The notes below the pieces were generated by a model. That model saw only the letters and a list, made by a program, of their open reading frames with translations, made no database searches and was not told the DNA's origin. Source: Metallyticus violacea (Eukaryota > Arthropoda > Insecta > Mantodea > Metallyticidae). From it: a stretch of 64,000 nt of DNA. The stretch is taken from assembly GCA_030762175.1 (NCBI GenBank), contig CM060842.1, positions 67,705,001 to 67,769,000 on the forward strand. Direction: 5' to 3'. The position numbers were made by a program, and so were the translations under genes. Shown piece after piece: positions 36,633-45,409 of this stretch (position 1 is the stretch's first letter; every line of letters starts with the position of its first letter).

Positions 36633-39600
36633 TTTTAATATATCTTCTTTATTTACTGCATGCTCCATTACTATAATAATTAGTAATACTACATGCATTG
36701 CTATCATTTCATTGTTACATGTTATCCTTAATACTATTTTTGAACACTGTTTCATTCTTATTCTAACCTAATCATATTTGAAGATTGCCTAAATTGGTTA
36801 TATTTGAATGCTTTTACATTATCATTCTCAGTCACCACATTTCCTGTCCTATTAGTCAATTTGTGTTAATTTGAAAACTGTCAAAATTTATACTGTTTAC
36901 AAAAGTTTTAAACTGTTTATTATATTTTAGAACAAGTTCACTATTGTCTATTGGCCATCGCCTAGTTACTTTTGCTACATCTTTCCGAAATATTTCTCGC
37001 TCTTTCTTCAAAATTTTGCAGTCTCACAAAATGTGTTCCACCGTTTGAATACCCTCCTGACATACACATGATGCGTTCTCTGCTATTTTGAAGCGATGAA
37101 AATAGGCTCCAAATTTCCCATGTCCTGAGAGGATCGCTGTAAGATTGGGGCTTAGAAGGATGTTGGTTTTTAGCCTTTTAGCTACAGTTGGAAAATAGGA
37201 TTTTGTAATCGCTCCGTTCGTTGTCATTTGCCACTCTGTTTCCCATAGTTGCTGACTTTCTTCTCTTAATTCATTCCTCACTTCACATTTTGGGATGAGT
37301 TGATAATCCACTGGCAGGTCCTTGCTTTTCGCTGCTTCTTTAGCGAGTCGGTCTGCTATTTCATTTCCTTCATTGCCGATGTGTGCTTTAACCCAAGTAA
37401 AATGTATTTCCCAGTGTTCTTGTTGGAGTGATTTTAACTTCTTCCTTATTCTTTCACAGAGGTTACCATGATTTCTGTGGTTGTTAATTAAATCTAAAGT
37501 AATTCGACTATCCGTGTGGATGGCTGCTGTTCATTTGTTGAAGGTTGCATTGTCTATATTTTTCAACTGTTCCAGGGCTCTCAAAATGGCGAACTGCTCG
37601 GCTTGATTATTTGAGCATTTTTGGTGCAGCTTATACCGTAGTTAATGAACTGGTATATTATTAATATACATTATTATTCCTGCCCCCCACACCTACCTCG
37701 CTTTTGCTGCTGTCAGTGTATATCTTCAGTGTATACTCTTTGTCATTTTGTTTCTCCACTATTATAGGTATGTGTGTGTGTGTGTTTGTTTGTTTGTTTG
37801 TTTTTTTTTTTTGCTTGATCCTACTACTTAATCTTGATTTTAATGTGAAGTTGCCATGAGTTTATTTATACTTGTTAGTTTTTTATGTCCTTTTTGTTTT
37901 TGAATAATTAGTAGGTTCTATTCTGCTTTACAGAACAGAGGTCTAATCAAAAATATATCATACAAATTATCAGAGTGTACTTCTTATTCTTGAATGTTTG
38001 CTGCCACTCTTTCATTATCAGTACCATCACACCACCACAATCATTTTGTTTCATTTTACATGCCAAACAAGGAATTGATTTTGTTATAGAATAATTAAGA
38101 CTAATCACGACTTGCATTTTTTCTGTTAAATTAACATTATACCGCCACAGGTGGCTGAGGTCGTTAAGGTGTGGACTTGTGAGTGGTAGGTCTGGAGTTT
38201 GAATCTCACCAAGACCATCCTACCTGATTGAGGTTTTTTTCAGATTTTCCTGTCCTCATAAATGGCAAATGCTGGGAAGGTACACTAAACTTATGCCTGG
38301 AATGTTTCCTTCCTTAAAAAATCCTTTCCCAATATATAATTTCATTTCATGTATCATCAGGTCCACCATCTGTGGTGCCTCAGTATTAAAAAGGGGTATT
38401 AAACACCATGCAAAAAAAAAAAAAAAACCATTATCAAATGGTGGTTTGAAAAAAATTTTACAAAAGATTGAATATGGAGCAAATCATTCATTTAAAACCT
38501 TCAAAATTGCATAAATTAAGGCATTATATTGCTTTTATTTATGAAAAATTATCATTGTTTACAATACATGGAAGTTATTATGACTATAATGCATTAACAG
38601 GCATTTTCCTTGCATGCACATAAATAATTCATGGTTTTCACATTTGCACCCAGATATTTTTTGTCTCTAGATGCAAATAATTTTTATACTAATTTGAATG
38701 CATAGTGTGTTTTAACTTGGAAATATTTGATGATACCTTGTTACTTTAATGATAAGTTTTAATTATACACATTAGGTGACACTATACTTCACTAACTGAT
38801 TAATTTATCATAACATATTTCAAGAGCATTTGCTCTCATCTTCAGCTCCGAACCGACTAATGCTGGCAGGTGATGATGTGACCTCTGGTGATTGCAATAT
38901 ACAGCAAAACAAGAAGTCCATTGGTGCAATGTCAAAATTCATGACACAATCCTTATTCTTTAAAATGAAAATGTTTTCCCATAATGCTAATTCCTTGGGA
39001 TTGTTGGTAGCTTTTTAATATCATGATTGTAAGTCCAAAAATGATCTGCAACCGCCTATTTATCCACCTGTTTATATCTTACATTTCTAAAGTTTTTTTA
39101 TCCTTCTTTCCAAATTTTTTATTGTTCTTCCTATATATATCTGATCACAATCCAAACAATCTATCTGATACATTCCTGCCTTTTTGTGGTGGACTGAATA
39201 ATATATAATATCCTTTATAGCTCTGTTCAAAAGGTTCCCAATGTTAAATTTATTTTGTGCCATCAACATAATATCAAAATTTTTAAAAAAGTTCATGAAT
39301 GTCCTGTTAGCCAATGGATGGTATGTGAATTTTTACAATAAGTTTTAATGATTTTTCCCATGAATGAAAAGAAACTGTATTCAGAATTTGGGTTTTTAGA
39401 ATATAAAGGCTAATTTAGAATTATAAGTCTACTGCTAATTTTTGTGGTAAATCTAAAATAAAACTGTGTTCATTTATAAGCCTTAGTTTCTGTTATCTGT
39501 ACTTTCATTACAGGCCTGCTTCTGTTATTCATATTTTGTATTTTGCAGCTCAGTATTCACCTACAAATAAAAGGTTCACAACTGAATCTGAGGAAACTGT

Positions 39601-42600
39601 ACAAGAGCTTGGCACAAGTGAAATGCTTTTGCACATTATTGAACCAAATTTGCAATTTATTCATGCAATAGCACATCTGACTTCAGTGGTTAATTCCTGT
39701 TCACATATGCCTATGGATGAATATAAAAAAATTCTTTCATCTGCATCCTGTGATTCAAATTCTAAACCCTGCACAGAAAAAGATGTTCCTGATGATACAG
39801 AGATGTTCAATTCTTCAGCTATTAAGGATGTAGGAGACTTAAAAGATAAAAATGGTGTTTCAAGTGATGTGATAAAATACATAATGCATAGCTCAAATGG
39901 AAGAAAAGTATTAGTTCATTCAGTTCATTGTGTGTTACAATATCTTAGTGAAAGAATCAATGCAGAAAATGAAGCACAACTAGAAAAGATAATTGTCTCT
40001 TGGAAAGGTTCCCTTTTGGAGCATGCAGTAAAGGTGGTTCTAGACCTTGTAGATTGTGCAGCAGGAGAGGATGGTGAGCAGAATCAGTATCATCAAATGT
40101 GCATTGACTGTATAGAGAATATTATTAATGGTATACTGGAAAGTAACACTTTTCACAAGGTAATTAGCATTAATGTTTATCCTCCCTTTTACAATCAGAA
40201 ACCTTTATAACCATTAGTTATAGTTCATATCATCTAAAAACTTTGCAGGAAAATACATGTTATTATTAGCTCTTAGTGCTTTAGAAAGAATTTTAACATT
40301 GAAGCTATTTTAAATTACAATATTTGGTTGGATTTTAGCATTGAAACTTTAAAAATAACACATAAAAAACTGATCAAACAATAAAAAATTTATACTTAAA
40401 AGACACAAACATCTTTGAATAAGAGAAAGAAAAAGAAAAGCAAGTTTTAAGAAATTCATATATCACCCTTTGGCAGACAATAAATTATTCTGGCTCCTCA
40501 AAACAAATTCAATATAATTAAGCTATTAAAAACTTCACAAAAAGATAAATTAACAACAAATAATTGGCCAGCTGTATATAAAATAAAGAATGTATTCAGG
40601 TTTACATCAAACAAAAAGAAATTTAAACACAAGAACAAATTAAACAGAAAATCTGCACTTTTGGTTATAAATCCATGATATTAATACAAAAATTAAATTA
40701 TTAAAACACCAAGAAACCACAGAGAATTAATTGTTTAGGGAAATGTTACATACAAAGGAAAAAAAGTTTGAAATTCCAGCAGAAGAGGACCTTATCAAGA
40801 AGTTTATCAAGGAACCATTAGAAAAGAGGAGCAAGAAAACAATAGCTAAAGATAAATGCAATTGCATTAAAAACATGACCAGAAAATAAAATGGTTAATG
40901 AGTTCCAATGTTAAAAATCTAACCATGTATCATAATTTATTAATATTTTTAGTTAATACTTTCATTAACTTGATATTATCTCAATTAATTGTCACCTTGA
41001 GTACTATTGGGAGCTGGAGAGATGGCCAATATATGCAGTTAGAGAAGGGCTTCATCTGCCAAGTAAAACATTGTGCACTGCATGTGCATCATCTATTCAA
41101 ATACTTGTCCATTCTCAATGCATTAACAAAAGTAGAATACTAACAGTTGGAAGTTTTAAAATGCATTTTTTAATTAAGTGTTAGTGTATAGTGTTACATA
41201 TATATTGGCCAACTAATTATATGTACATACAAATAATGGATATAGCACAACAATGAAAGAAAGGAAAAATTATACATAGTATGCTCGAGGAATTGAGAAT
41301 ATTGATAGCTGCATGTGATGAGTTGAGTAGGGTTTGATTTTTTTAATCTAAATTTTATATTTAGGTTAAAACAATCAAATTTGTATGTATTCCACTATAA
41401 TGATGTTCCAGTGAGAATAAGTACCAGGATAAGAAGAGAAGGGGTTGAAGCTGGTGAGTCTTCTCTGTCTACTCCAGGAAATCAACCAAAGCATTACAAA
41501 AGTGAATTCAAATGTTTTTGACAAGAATGAGATATGCTGCTGCATACTTGACTTTTATTTAGTGAGAAAGGAAGTTCCTACATGTCCAAATTTTTTTTTA
41601 ATATTTAAAAAAAAAAAAATTACTCTTTCTTAAAGATTCACTTTCTGAGATGGTTCTTAAAGAAATAAGCTACAAATGAAAAAAGTGCCAAAATCTAAGG
41701 AAAATATTAATTGAAAAGTTGAACATAAATGGAATGGCACCGTAAGTACCTGGAAACAATATGCTGCTTTAGGAAACAGAATTGATTATATATATATATA
41801 TATATTTCTGCTTTTCTAGTTCTTGTTATTTTAGTTACATTGTTCCAAGAGTTTATTTTTCATTTTTAATTTATATATATATGAAAATTAAAAATGAATA
41901 TATATATTAATGAGACTTGGGTGGACAACAATTTAACAATAAGGAAATGCTGGCAAAATGAAAGTCAATCAGGCATATTGACTAAGCCAAATTTTGGTAG
42001 CTGTTTCATTATCATTCATACAGGATCTAAAATGGTGTTTGTGAAGAATTTATTATCAAGTTTTCAAGCAGGCATTGCTCAGGAGATTATCATGATCAAA
42101 TGAATTTCAGAAACTTTGAGCTTTGGATTAACAATTAGCTTCTTTCCAACCTCCCAGAGCACAGCATTGTTATTATGGATAATTCTTTGCAATATTCAGG
42201 AAAAATATTCTTTTAGAAATATGTTGTAAAAGACGAGGTGAAATTATGGTTTCAAAATAGTATTCCTCGTTCATCAAGAGACATGAGAAAATCCAAACTC
42301 TACATATTGACAGAGATTCTGAAATGGCAAGAAAAATTGTTCCAAATTGACAAAATATTAAAATTACATGGCCAAAGTGGTAAGTTTGTTCACATGCTGT
42401 GTGAACTGAACCCCATTGAGCTCGCATTGTTCAAAGTAAAACTCTTGCTAACAGAGTAAAAATGTTAGTGGAGAAATTAATATGCAAGCATTACTGAAAG
42501 TGTTATGGCTTTTTCTTCATTTACTCCTGAACATCAACTTCTGTTATATATTGGGGGAAGGGGGCAACCTCCCTTTGTGATATTTGTAAATACACATGTC

Positions 42601-44504
42601 AGCGATACTAACCACAACACAAAGTTTGTAAATGTAATTTGTAATTGAAAATTAAATCTCTATTAATGGTATGCATTAATAAGCAGACAAATTAATATAA
42701 AGGAACTATTTAAAAAATTACATATGGAACTAAACACAGTGAAGCTAATCAATTTGATTTAATTTTTTGTCATCAAAACACTCTTAATGCTTCACTTACT
42801 TGTCATAAAATGTGGTACATGTTTCGAAGATGTTCGTCTTCATCCTCGGCCACGGGATGACTGATTGGACTCGATTGCACTTTTTGATGTAAGGTTTTGC
42901 CCTGGTGGTACTTTGATGAACTTAAAGTTTGTGTTTACTTCTTCCGGAATGTCAAAGTTCATTATACGATCTCTGTGTTTGTAAATATGAATTTTTTCCC
43001 ATGTAGCCAATTCTGTAGTTCCCTGTGTTGCTTTTAACAATTCTACTTTTTTAATTATGTCATGATTTTCTGTCCAAAAATGATATGCTACAGCTGACCT
43101 TTCCATCTGTTTGTATTTTATGTTCCTAAAATGTTCTTTTAAACGTGTGCCTATATTCCTTTTTGTTTTTCCAATATAAATCTTATCGCATTCTTCGCAA
43201 GTTATCTTATAAATACCTGCTTTTCCTTCATTTGGGGTACTTTCATCAACATTGTCCTTTAGAATATTTTTCAAACTATATCTATTGACAGGTGCCAATC
43301 TTATATTGTAATCTTTAAAAATATTTTGAAACTTCTTCAATGCCCTTGGATGAAATGTAAATTTTTTAAAAACCAACTTATTTTTATCTGCTGAAAGGGT
43401 GGTGGTGTCTTTTATCAATTTCTTCCTTTGGAACTTTTGTACTTTTTTGTGTACCAATTTCTTACTAAAACCATTTTGAATCGCAATTTCTTCTATCTTT
43501 TTATATTCTTTAAGAAATTCTTCTTTCTTCTTTCTTTAAATCAAAATAAAGGAACTAGTTTATGATATGTAGTGACCTGAAATGAATTCTTTGAATTTGT
43601 TTAATTATATTTTATTAATTCGTAATTAAGTAAGGAAATGTTAAGCATATTAACTTCAGCCTGTAAGCAGCCATGTCCTAAACACATGATAGCACAAGCA
43701 CAGGCTCTGTTTATGATACATGCACTACTTGTGAACTCCTTTGATACATTGTGTTATCAGCACATTCTTCTGACTAGGCATCTCTCCAGCTCCCCACAGT
43801 ATATAGTAAAATAGGCTGCTATAAGGAATGTTCTTCCATTACAGTGATGGATATCAATTTAGAGAAAGAAATTTTAGTGTTTGATAATAAAAGAAGCAGA
43901 CATTATGCAGACAATCCATATCTTAAACTTCTTTTAATTTGCTCAATGAAGTAAATCCTTTCATTTTTATTATTAATGTGTTTAACTATCATTTTTTCCA
44001 TTTCTATTCTAGCATCACATCTGGGAACAAACTTGTACTGCGATTCTAGAAATTGGAAACAACAAATATATCTGTTTCAGCATGATTAATAATTTGGTTG
44101 AGAAAATAAAATGTGTAAATGAAAATTTGAGATCTAACAATAGCAGTTCAAAGGAATGTGCCAGATCTTTAAATATAGAAAAAAGTTTCTATTTGTTTTA
44201 TTTGCTAGAACATTTTATAAGAATTTGGAGTAATTTTCATTATTCTGATCAGTTGGTGACAAACATTAGCAAAACATTACCAAAGAACAATTCATATGTA
44301 AATGTAATGAATCTTTGGAGGAAAAAATGGTCATATTCTTTAGTAACGGAAGAGGAGAAGAAACATGGCAATGAAGAAAAGAAAATTATTTCTAAGTGGA
44401 AGGATGTGCTTCAAGATTGTCTGATGAATAGCAAACAGCAGTATCCATTGATTATGACATATCTGTGGGAATGTTGCCAACTTCTTGAATCTATAGAGAG
44501 TTAA
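17426..44504 (+). CDS. MEI4: MEI4-like meiotic double-strand break formation protein (5 exons)
   Basis: Exons 17426-17456, 17540-17670, 34146-34287, 39549-40159 and 44013-44504 join in frame to 468 residues and TAA, all with GT-AG junctions. The identification rests on remembered vertebrate MEI4 features. The N-terminal helix LRIQIALATIVIRTTP (16-31) matches the LR..LALA.AIIR..P block. The coiled helix at 63-80 ends LLSRLW. FYLFYLLEHFIR (364-375) and YPLIMTYLWECCQLLES (449-465) match the C-terminal blocks. Residues about 140-195 are polar and probably disordered, making the protein longer than the roughly 390-residue vertebrate form. In the known family, MEI4 joins REC114 through its N-terminus and, with IHO1/Mer2, enables SPO11 to cut DNA on meiotic chromosome axes. 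Introns 2-4 are 16.5, 5.3 and 3.9 kb, swollen by transposons. The reading frame is intact. The gene structure is firm; the name rests on weak but collinear similarity. Confidence 0.82.
17540..17670 (+). CDS. MEI4: MEI4-like exon 2
   Basis: Acceptor TTTCTTTACAG at 17529-17539; donor GTAAGC at 17671. Encodes residues 11-54 including the conserved N-terminal helix predicted, by analogy with mouse MEI4, to contact REC114. Confidence 0.82.
17671..18900. other. Start of MEI4 intron 2, no recognised element
   Basis: AT-rich. A 63-codon ORF at 18320-18511 has no recognisable motif. Nothing supported. Confidence 0.5.
18903..20640 (-). mobile_element. CR1/Jockey-like LINE, second copy, minus strand
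   Basis: The same family as 14162-15605 in the opposite orientation, extending further 5'. The minus strand reads LFKKGEKRNVSNYRPIAISP (upstream RT motif) near 20420-20500, [26 protein letters not shown], and [19 protein letters not shown]. The 3' end at about 18905 has TTAGTTAGTTCC, the complement of the AACTAA tail. Stops and frameshifts throughout. Confidence 0.85.
20644..20775 (-). repeat. Dispersed repeat related to 28590-28720
   Basis: The minus strand shares AAAAGG, GGACAAATTATGAAAAGGAG and a CTGGTCATCCTAG end with the plus-strand repeat ending CTGATCACCTTAGAC at about 28720. Class uncertain. Confidence 0.3.
21511..21823. mobile_element. Foldback element with a nested MITE
   Basis: Arms of about 75 bp (AATCTTGTTGAATTAAAAG ... 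TTACATTAAAACT) face their inverse complement around a short loop. The right arm is interrupted by a 93-bp insertion. A left tail (GAATGTAGGAATCC, CAGTGAAACTATC) matches the element at 8867. Flanking direct repeats ACTGGTAAAT lie at about 21499 and 21826. Confidence 0.8.
21698..21790. mobile_element. 93-bp MITE inserted in a foldback arm
   Basis: Terminal inverted repeats TTGGCTGTGTTGGCTGAGC and its near-perfect complement. Flanked by a 10-bp direct repeat ATGATTTTAG (21688-21697 and 21791-21800). Removing it restores the continuity of the host arm. Confidence 0.85.
22156..22467. mobile_element. 312-bp foldback with two opposed degenerate hammerhead-like modules
   Basis: Arms of about 110 bp share CTTATGCTTCACTTACT and GGGACCGG. 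Each arm carries TTGAAGA, a stem and RAAAC (the conserved C of the core changed to T). A right tail (TTCACTATGTGAGTTCC) follows. Flanked by 13-bp repeats ATGAGTTGAAATT (22143-22155 and 22468-22480). Size and plan match 59270-59582. Confidence 0.8.
22740..24700 (-). mobile_element. Penelope-like element A, degraded
   Basis: From the minus-strand 5' side: 24517-24317 reads MQCLQKIHKPGNTMRPII (RT finger motif). 24251-24024 reads LVSFDANSFFPS (motif A, normally LVSFDVxxLFPSIP) and IQLTEVCISQNFF. 23322-23032 is the linker SPVNKFSLSN and a badly eroded GIY-YIG region. A hammerhead-like remnant (CTGATGT ... GTGAAAC) lies at about 22915-22950, and a tail with CTTCAGTGTACAAGTTCC at 22850-22875. It carries the SINE fragment 23929-23997. 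Confidence 0.8.
23929..23997 (-). mobile_element. 5'-truncated SINE family A fragment with target-site duplication
   Basis: The minus strand reads CGCCTGTGGTGCCTCAGTAG, then AGCGGACATTAAACACTACTC and a poly(A) tail: the last 45 bp of SINE A plus tail. The exact 15-bp repeat GGATTTTCCATAGTT lies at 23914-23928 and 23998-24012. Confidence 0.92.
24963..25068 (-). mobile_element. SINE-like repeat family B with CA/CGCA microsatellite
   Basis: TTTATTTATACTGGCAGAGT then TAAGGCCTTAGGATC, matching 8216-8345, followed by (CACG)n(CA)n at 25041-25068. Confidence 0.5.
25073..28560. other. Intronic sequence without recognised genes
   Basis: AT-rich, with only short ORFs. Contains (TA)n at 26395-26414. 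No domain was recognised. Confidence 0.5.
29580..30530 (+). pseudogene. ZBED/hAT-type transposase relic
   Basis: Broken plus-strand frames are collinear with ZBED5-like hAT transposases. YGFAWCRDEYKQNPECLTFG then LMLPNKLKRHLESNHSH is the BED-type zinc finger (C, C, H, H visible). Next come ILPAAKIIMKIMFGNAM, KEMSHDIEINV and VLQLDE (first catalytic region), and at 30323-30523 KGFVSFLRVMN and THCFLYKEVL (the canonical HC.LHRE block). A poly(A) insertion at 29982-30003, stops and frameshifts show it is dead. Confidence 0.8.
30535..30754. repeat. Perfect 110-bp tandem duplication
   Basis: Units 30535-30644 and 30645-30754 both start GTTAGGTCTAGAGTG and end AAAAGCTTTAC. No difference was seen by eye. 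Confidence 0.95.
30762..31250. repeat. Partial repeat of a diverged element
   Basis: CCTGGGTCAGATAGGTGGAG at 30767 recurs as CCTGGGCCAGATAGGTGGAG at about 31112; both run on to TTTGTATTT and TTCTTAGCA. The segment with CCAGTAGACTACTGCTGATG at about 30959 resembles one near 26215. Confidence 0.6.
31815..31861. repeat. (CAC)n and (ATT)n microsatellites
   Basis: About ten CAC units with one CGC interruption, followed directly by ATT units. Confidence 0.9.
31905..31935 (+). repeat. Possible hAT right terminal repeat
   Basis: AAAAAGGTTGCGAACCACTG matches the common hAT end (complement CAGTGGTTCGCAACC). It lies 1.4 kb beyond the transposase relic, so it may be that element's 3' terminus. Confidence 0.45.
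32780..33875. mobile_element. Penelope-like element B as a long inverted repeat
   Basis: Two truncated copies of one PLE face each other with 3' ends outward. The minus copy occupies 32812-33322 and the plus copy 33378-33875, with a roughly 55-bp centre. The plus frame (to 33761) encodes GIYKISCDECDKIYIGKT, the GIY-YIG endonuclease with its CxxC insert, then RLKEHMRN, VAYHFWTENHD and LMNFDIPKEENINF. The minus frame 33211-32930 is the same C-terminal part. Each end carries a hammerhead-like CCGAAGA...TTTGAAAC and GCTTCACT. The left tail has GGGACTAACACAGTGAAGC. Confidence 0.9.
34146..34287 (+). CDS. MEI4: MEI4-like exon 3
   Basis: Acceptor CATTTCAG before 34146; donor GTACCT at 34288; phase 0 in, phase 1 out. 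Encodes residues 55-101 plus one base, an amphipathic helix rich in Q, E, K and L ending LLSRLWRLTKTD. Confidence 0.82.
34400..35125. other. Start of MEI4 intron 3, no recognised element
   Basis: AT-rich. A 101-codon ORF (34628-34933) has no recognisable domain and no splice context. Confidence 0.45.
35187..35438. mobile_element. 252-bp foldback with paired hammerhead-like modules
   Basis: Arms CCACTTACTTACATAACACT and its complement, each with GATGATGRGAGTG...AAAACATGTCC. The asymmetric right tail is CCACTCCATTGTCTAC. Flanked by 12-bp direct repeats ACAATATTTTGA (35175-35186 and 35439-35450). Confidence 0.8.
35491..35522 (+). ncRNA. Hammerhead-like ribozyme core
   Basis: CTGAAGA (35491-35497), short stem-loop, then GAAAT at 35513. 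The core fits CUGANGA...GAAA; cleavage competence not established. Confidence 0.45.
35646..35666. repeat. (CA)n microsatellite
   Basis: About ten CA units. Confidence 0.85.
35736..35799. repeat. Short inverted repeat
   Basis: TTTGAACAACTTGTGTTCTT and its near-complement AAGAACACAAATTGTTCAAA around a pyrimidine-rich loop of TTC units. Confidence 0.85.
36571..36629. repeat. (TG)n microsatellite with an internal CATG stretch
   Basis: TG units interrupted by CATGCATGCATG, followed by poly(T). Confidence 0.95.
36900..37770 (-). mobile_element. LINE C-terminal RNase H domain and tail
   Basis: The minus strand from about 37740 reads KIYTDSSKSEVGVGG (first Asp), NNQAEQFAILRALEQL (Glu), AAIHTDSRITLDLINN (second Asp), and WVKAHIGNEGNEIADRLAKE (WVKAHxGxxGNExADxLAK, His and last Asp). 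All four carboxylates of the DEDD RNase H site remain. Frame 37311-37024 continues to KIAENASCVCQEGIQTVEHIL, a CxC..HxxxxC knuckle usual in I/R1-group LINEs. Only a few stops or frameshifts, so fairly young. The upstream RT is absent. Confidence 0.88.
38151..38418 (+). mobile_element. tRNA-derived SINE, family A (full copy)
   Basis: Head ACCGCCACAGGTGGCTGAGG (A box GTGGCTGAGGTCGTTAAGG) and B box GGAGTTTGAATCTC. The body has GGCAAATGCTGGGAAGGTAC and TCCTTTCCCAATATATAATT, ending TTAAACACCATGC with poly(A). Flanked by short CATTAT repeats. Confidence 0.88.
38760..39330 (-). mobile_element. Penelope-like element C, 3' fragment
   Basis: The minus frame 39314-39087 gives KAGMYQIDCLDCDQIYIGRT (GIY-YIG with CxxC) and KNLERRIKKL. 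Continuing frames resemble the endonuclease C-terminus. The 3' end has the hammerhead-like core at 38811-38850. Truncated upstream of the linker. Confidence 0.82.
38811..38850 (-). ncRNA. Hammerhead-like ribozyme core of PLE C
   Basis: The minus strand reads CTGAAGA, then a stem AGAGC-AAAT-GCTCT, then GAAATATGT. Stem II is well paired and stem III is the self-complementary ATAT. Confidence 0.6.
39549..40159 (+). CDS. MEI4: MEI4-like exon 4
   Basis: The largest exon (611 nt), residues 102-305. The acceptor is TATTTTGCAG and the donor GTAATT. The first part is helical (EMLLHIIEPNLQFIHAIAHL). It is followed by a serine/aspartate-rich linker and then a helical block (VLVHSVHCVLQYLSERI, LEHAVKVVLDLVDCAAGED) typical of an alpha-solenoid. 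Codon use and the long open frame (204 codons in AT-rich DNA) support real coding sequence. Confidence 0.88.
41885..42480 (+). pseudogene. DDE transposase relic (IS630/Tc1-mariner-like, DDE_3 type)
   Basis: YINETWVDNNLTIRKCWQNE (first catalytic region, normally YxDETW) is followed by LTKPNFGSCFIIIHTGSKM. After frame changes come QMNFRNFELWIN-like and IVIMDN (second Asp). Near 42400, LCELNPIELALFKVK matches the final LNPIExxWxxxK block with the last acidic residue. Several frameshifts; the N-terminus is missing. A (TA)n tract lies just upstream at 41787-41805. Confidence 0.75.
42709..43545 (-). mobile_element. Penelope-like element D, 837-bp truncated insertion with target-site duplication
   Basis: The minus ORF 43457-42840 (205 codons) covers the linker (ALKKFQNIFKDYNIRLAPVN) and the complete GIY-YIG endonuclease: GIYKITCEECDKIYIGKTKR, RLKEHFRN, AVAYHFWTENHD and NFDIPEEVNTNFKFI. 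The core CCGAGGA...CTTCGAAACATGT (42817-42850) and the tail GGAACTAAACACAGTGAAGC form the 3' end. Direct repeats ATAAAGGAACTA at 42697-42708 and 43546-43557 bound it. The RT is lost by 5' truncation. Confidence 0.92.
44013..44504 (+). CDS. MEI4: MEI4-like exon 5 (terminal)
   Basis: Acceptor TTTCTATTCTAG; 163 codons and TAA. Starts HHIWEQTCTAILEIG and carries both C-terminal conserved blocks. Poly(A) signals lie at 44594-44599 and 44916-44921. Confidence 0.86.
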   Translation, partial: HHIWEQTCTAILEIGNNKYICFSMINNLVEKIKCVNENLRSNNSSSKECARSLNIEKSFYLFYLLEHFIRIWSNFHYSDQLVTNISKTLPKNNSYVNVMNLWRKKWSYSLVTEEEKKHGNEEKKIISKWKDVLQDCLMNSKQQYPLIMTYLWECCQLLESIES

Positions 44505-44593
44505 TTCAAGTTTTTCATCTGAGCTAGAGATGGGCATATTAGTTTTTATTTTGCTCCAACATAAGCATGAGTTTTCATAATATGTGGTTCGTG

Positions 44594-44599
44594 AATAAA
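44594..44599 (+). terminator. Candidate MEI4 polyadenylation signal
   Basis: AATAAA 90 bp after the stop codon; a second AATAAA lies at 44916-44921. Confidence 0.45.
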
Positions 44600-44924
44600 G
44601 ATTTAAATCATTTTTTTCTGTTGTAATCAGTAGCCTAGAAAACATGGCAGTAAATATGTTACAATTAATACTAATGAACTGAAATTTCCAGGAAATTTTT
44701 TTAGAAGCTGATGTCAGGAAAAGGCTTTTTCTACAGCTATTTTGTGTTTTATTAAAAGTAAAAACCTCATTTATCAATGTAAATTAGAGAGAAAAATATA
44801 TTGAATAATCCATAACTCTGTACAGTTAATTTAGATGATAATGTATGATTCTGTTGCCCGTACATTTTATCCTCTTATTTGTTGATTTGTTAAGTTGGTA
44901 TTTCATATTTTAAAAAATAAACTT

Positions 44925-45405
44925 AATTCATTAATTCTATACTATTAAAGCCAACTGTAAACTAAAAAGATGAAATGCTAACTAGACAATATGTCTTTTT
45001 CTTAATAAAATAAAATCTGAAACAACAAATGTAATCACTTTCTATCCTTTCATACTTTTGTAGTGCTTTGAACTTTTGACTACCTTGGCTGCTATAAGAG
45101 TGGAAAAAAGGATAAATGGCAAGTACATTGAAGCAATAAATTTTAGATATTCTTTATGAAGATAAAAATTATGCACATTATCCACAGCGAGGTTAATAGA
45201 AGAATGGATAATCAAGATTCTATAGTAATTTTATAAAATATGCAACAGAAACACAATAAATAGTCCCATTTTATTATTATTTTATTACAACAGTATGTAT
45301 AAGCCATTGTTCTAAAGTAAAGTGCTGTGATTTATTGTAATATATGAAATAAATTATATATTCTTTATAAACAATATAAAACTTGATCAGAATCAATGCA
45401 GTAAA
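44925..45405. other. Downstream flank of MEI4, nothing recognised
   Basis: AT-rich sequence with no supported feature. Confidence 0.5.
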
Positions 45406-45409
45406 ACAT

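Noticed and set aside
38151..38225. Functional tRNA gene
   Set aside because: The A and B boxes are present, but the sequence runs into a conserved SINE body with poly(A) and flanking repeats, repeated elsewhere in the window.
39661..39882. 73-codon minus ORF overlapping MEI4 exon 4
   Set aside because: Shadow of the plus-strand coding exon.
44340..44777. 145-codon minus ORF overlapping MEI4 exon 5
   Set aside because: Antisense of the terminal exon and 3' UTR; no domain.
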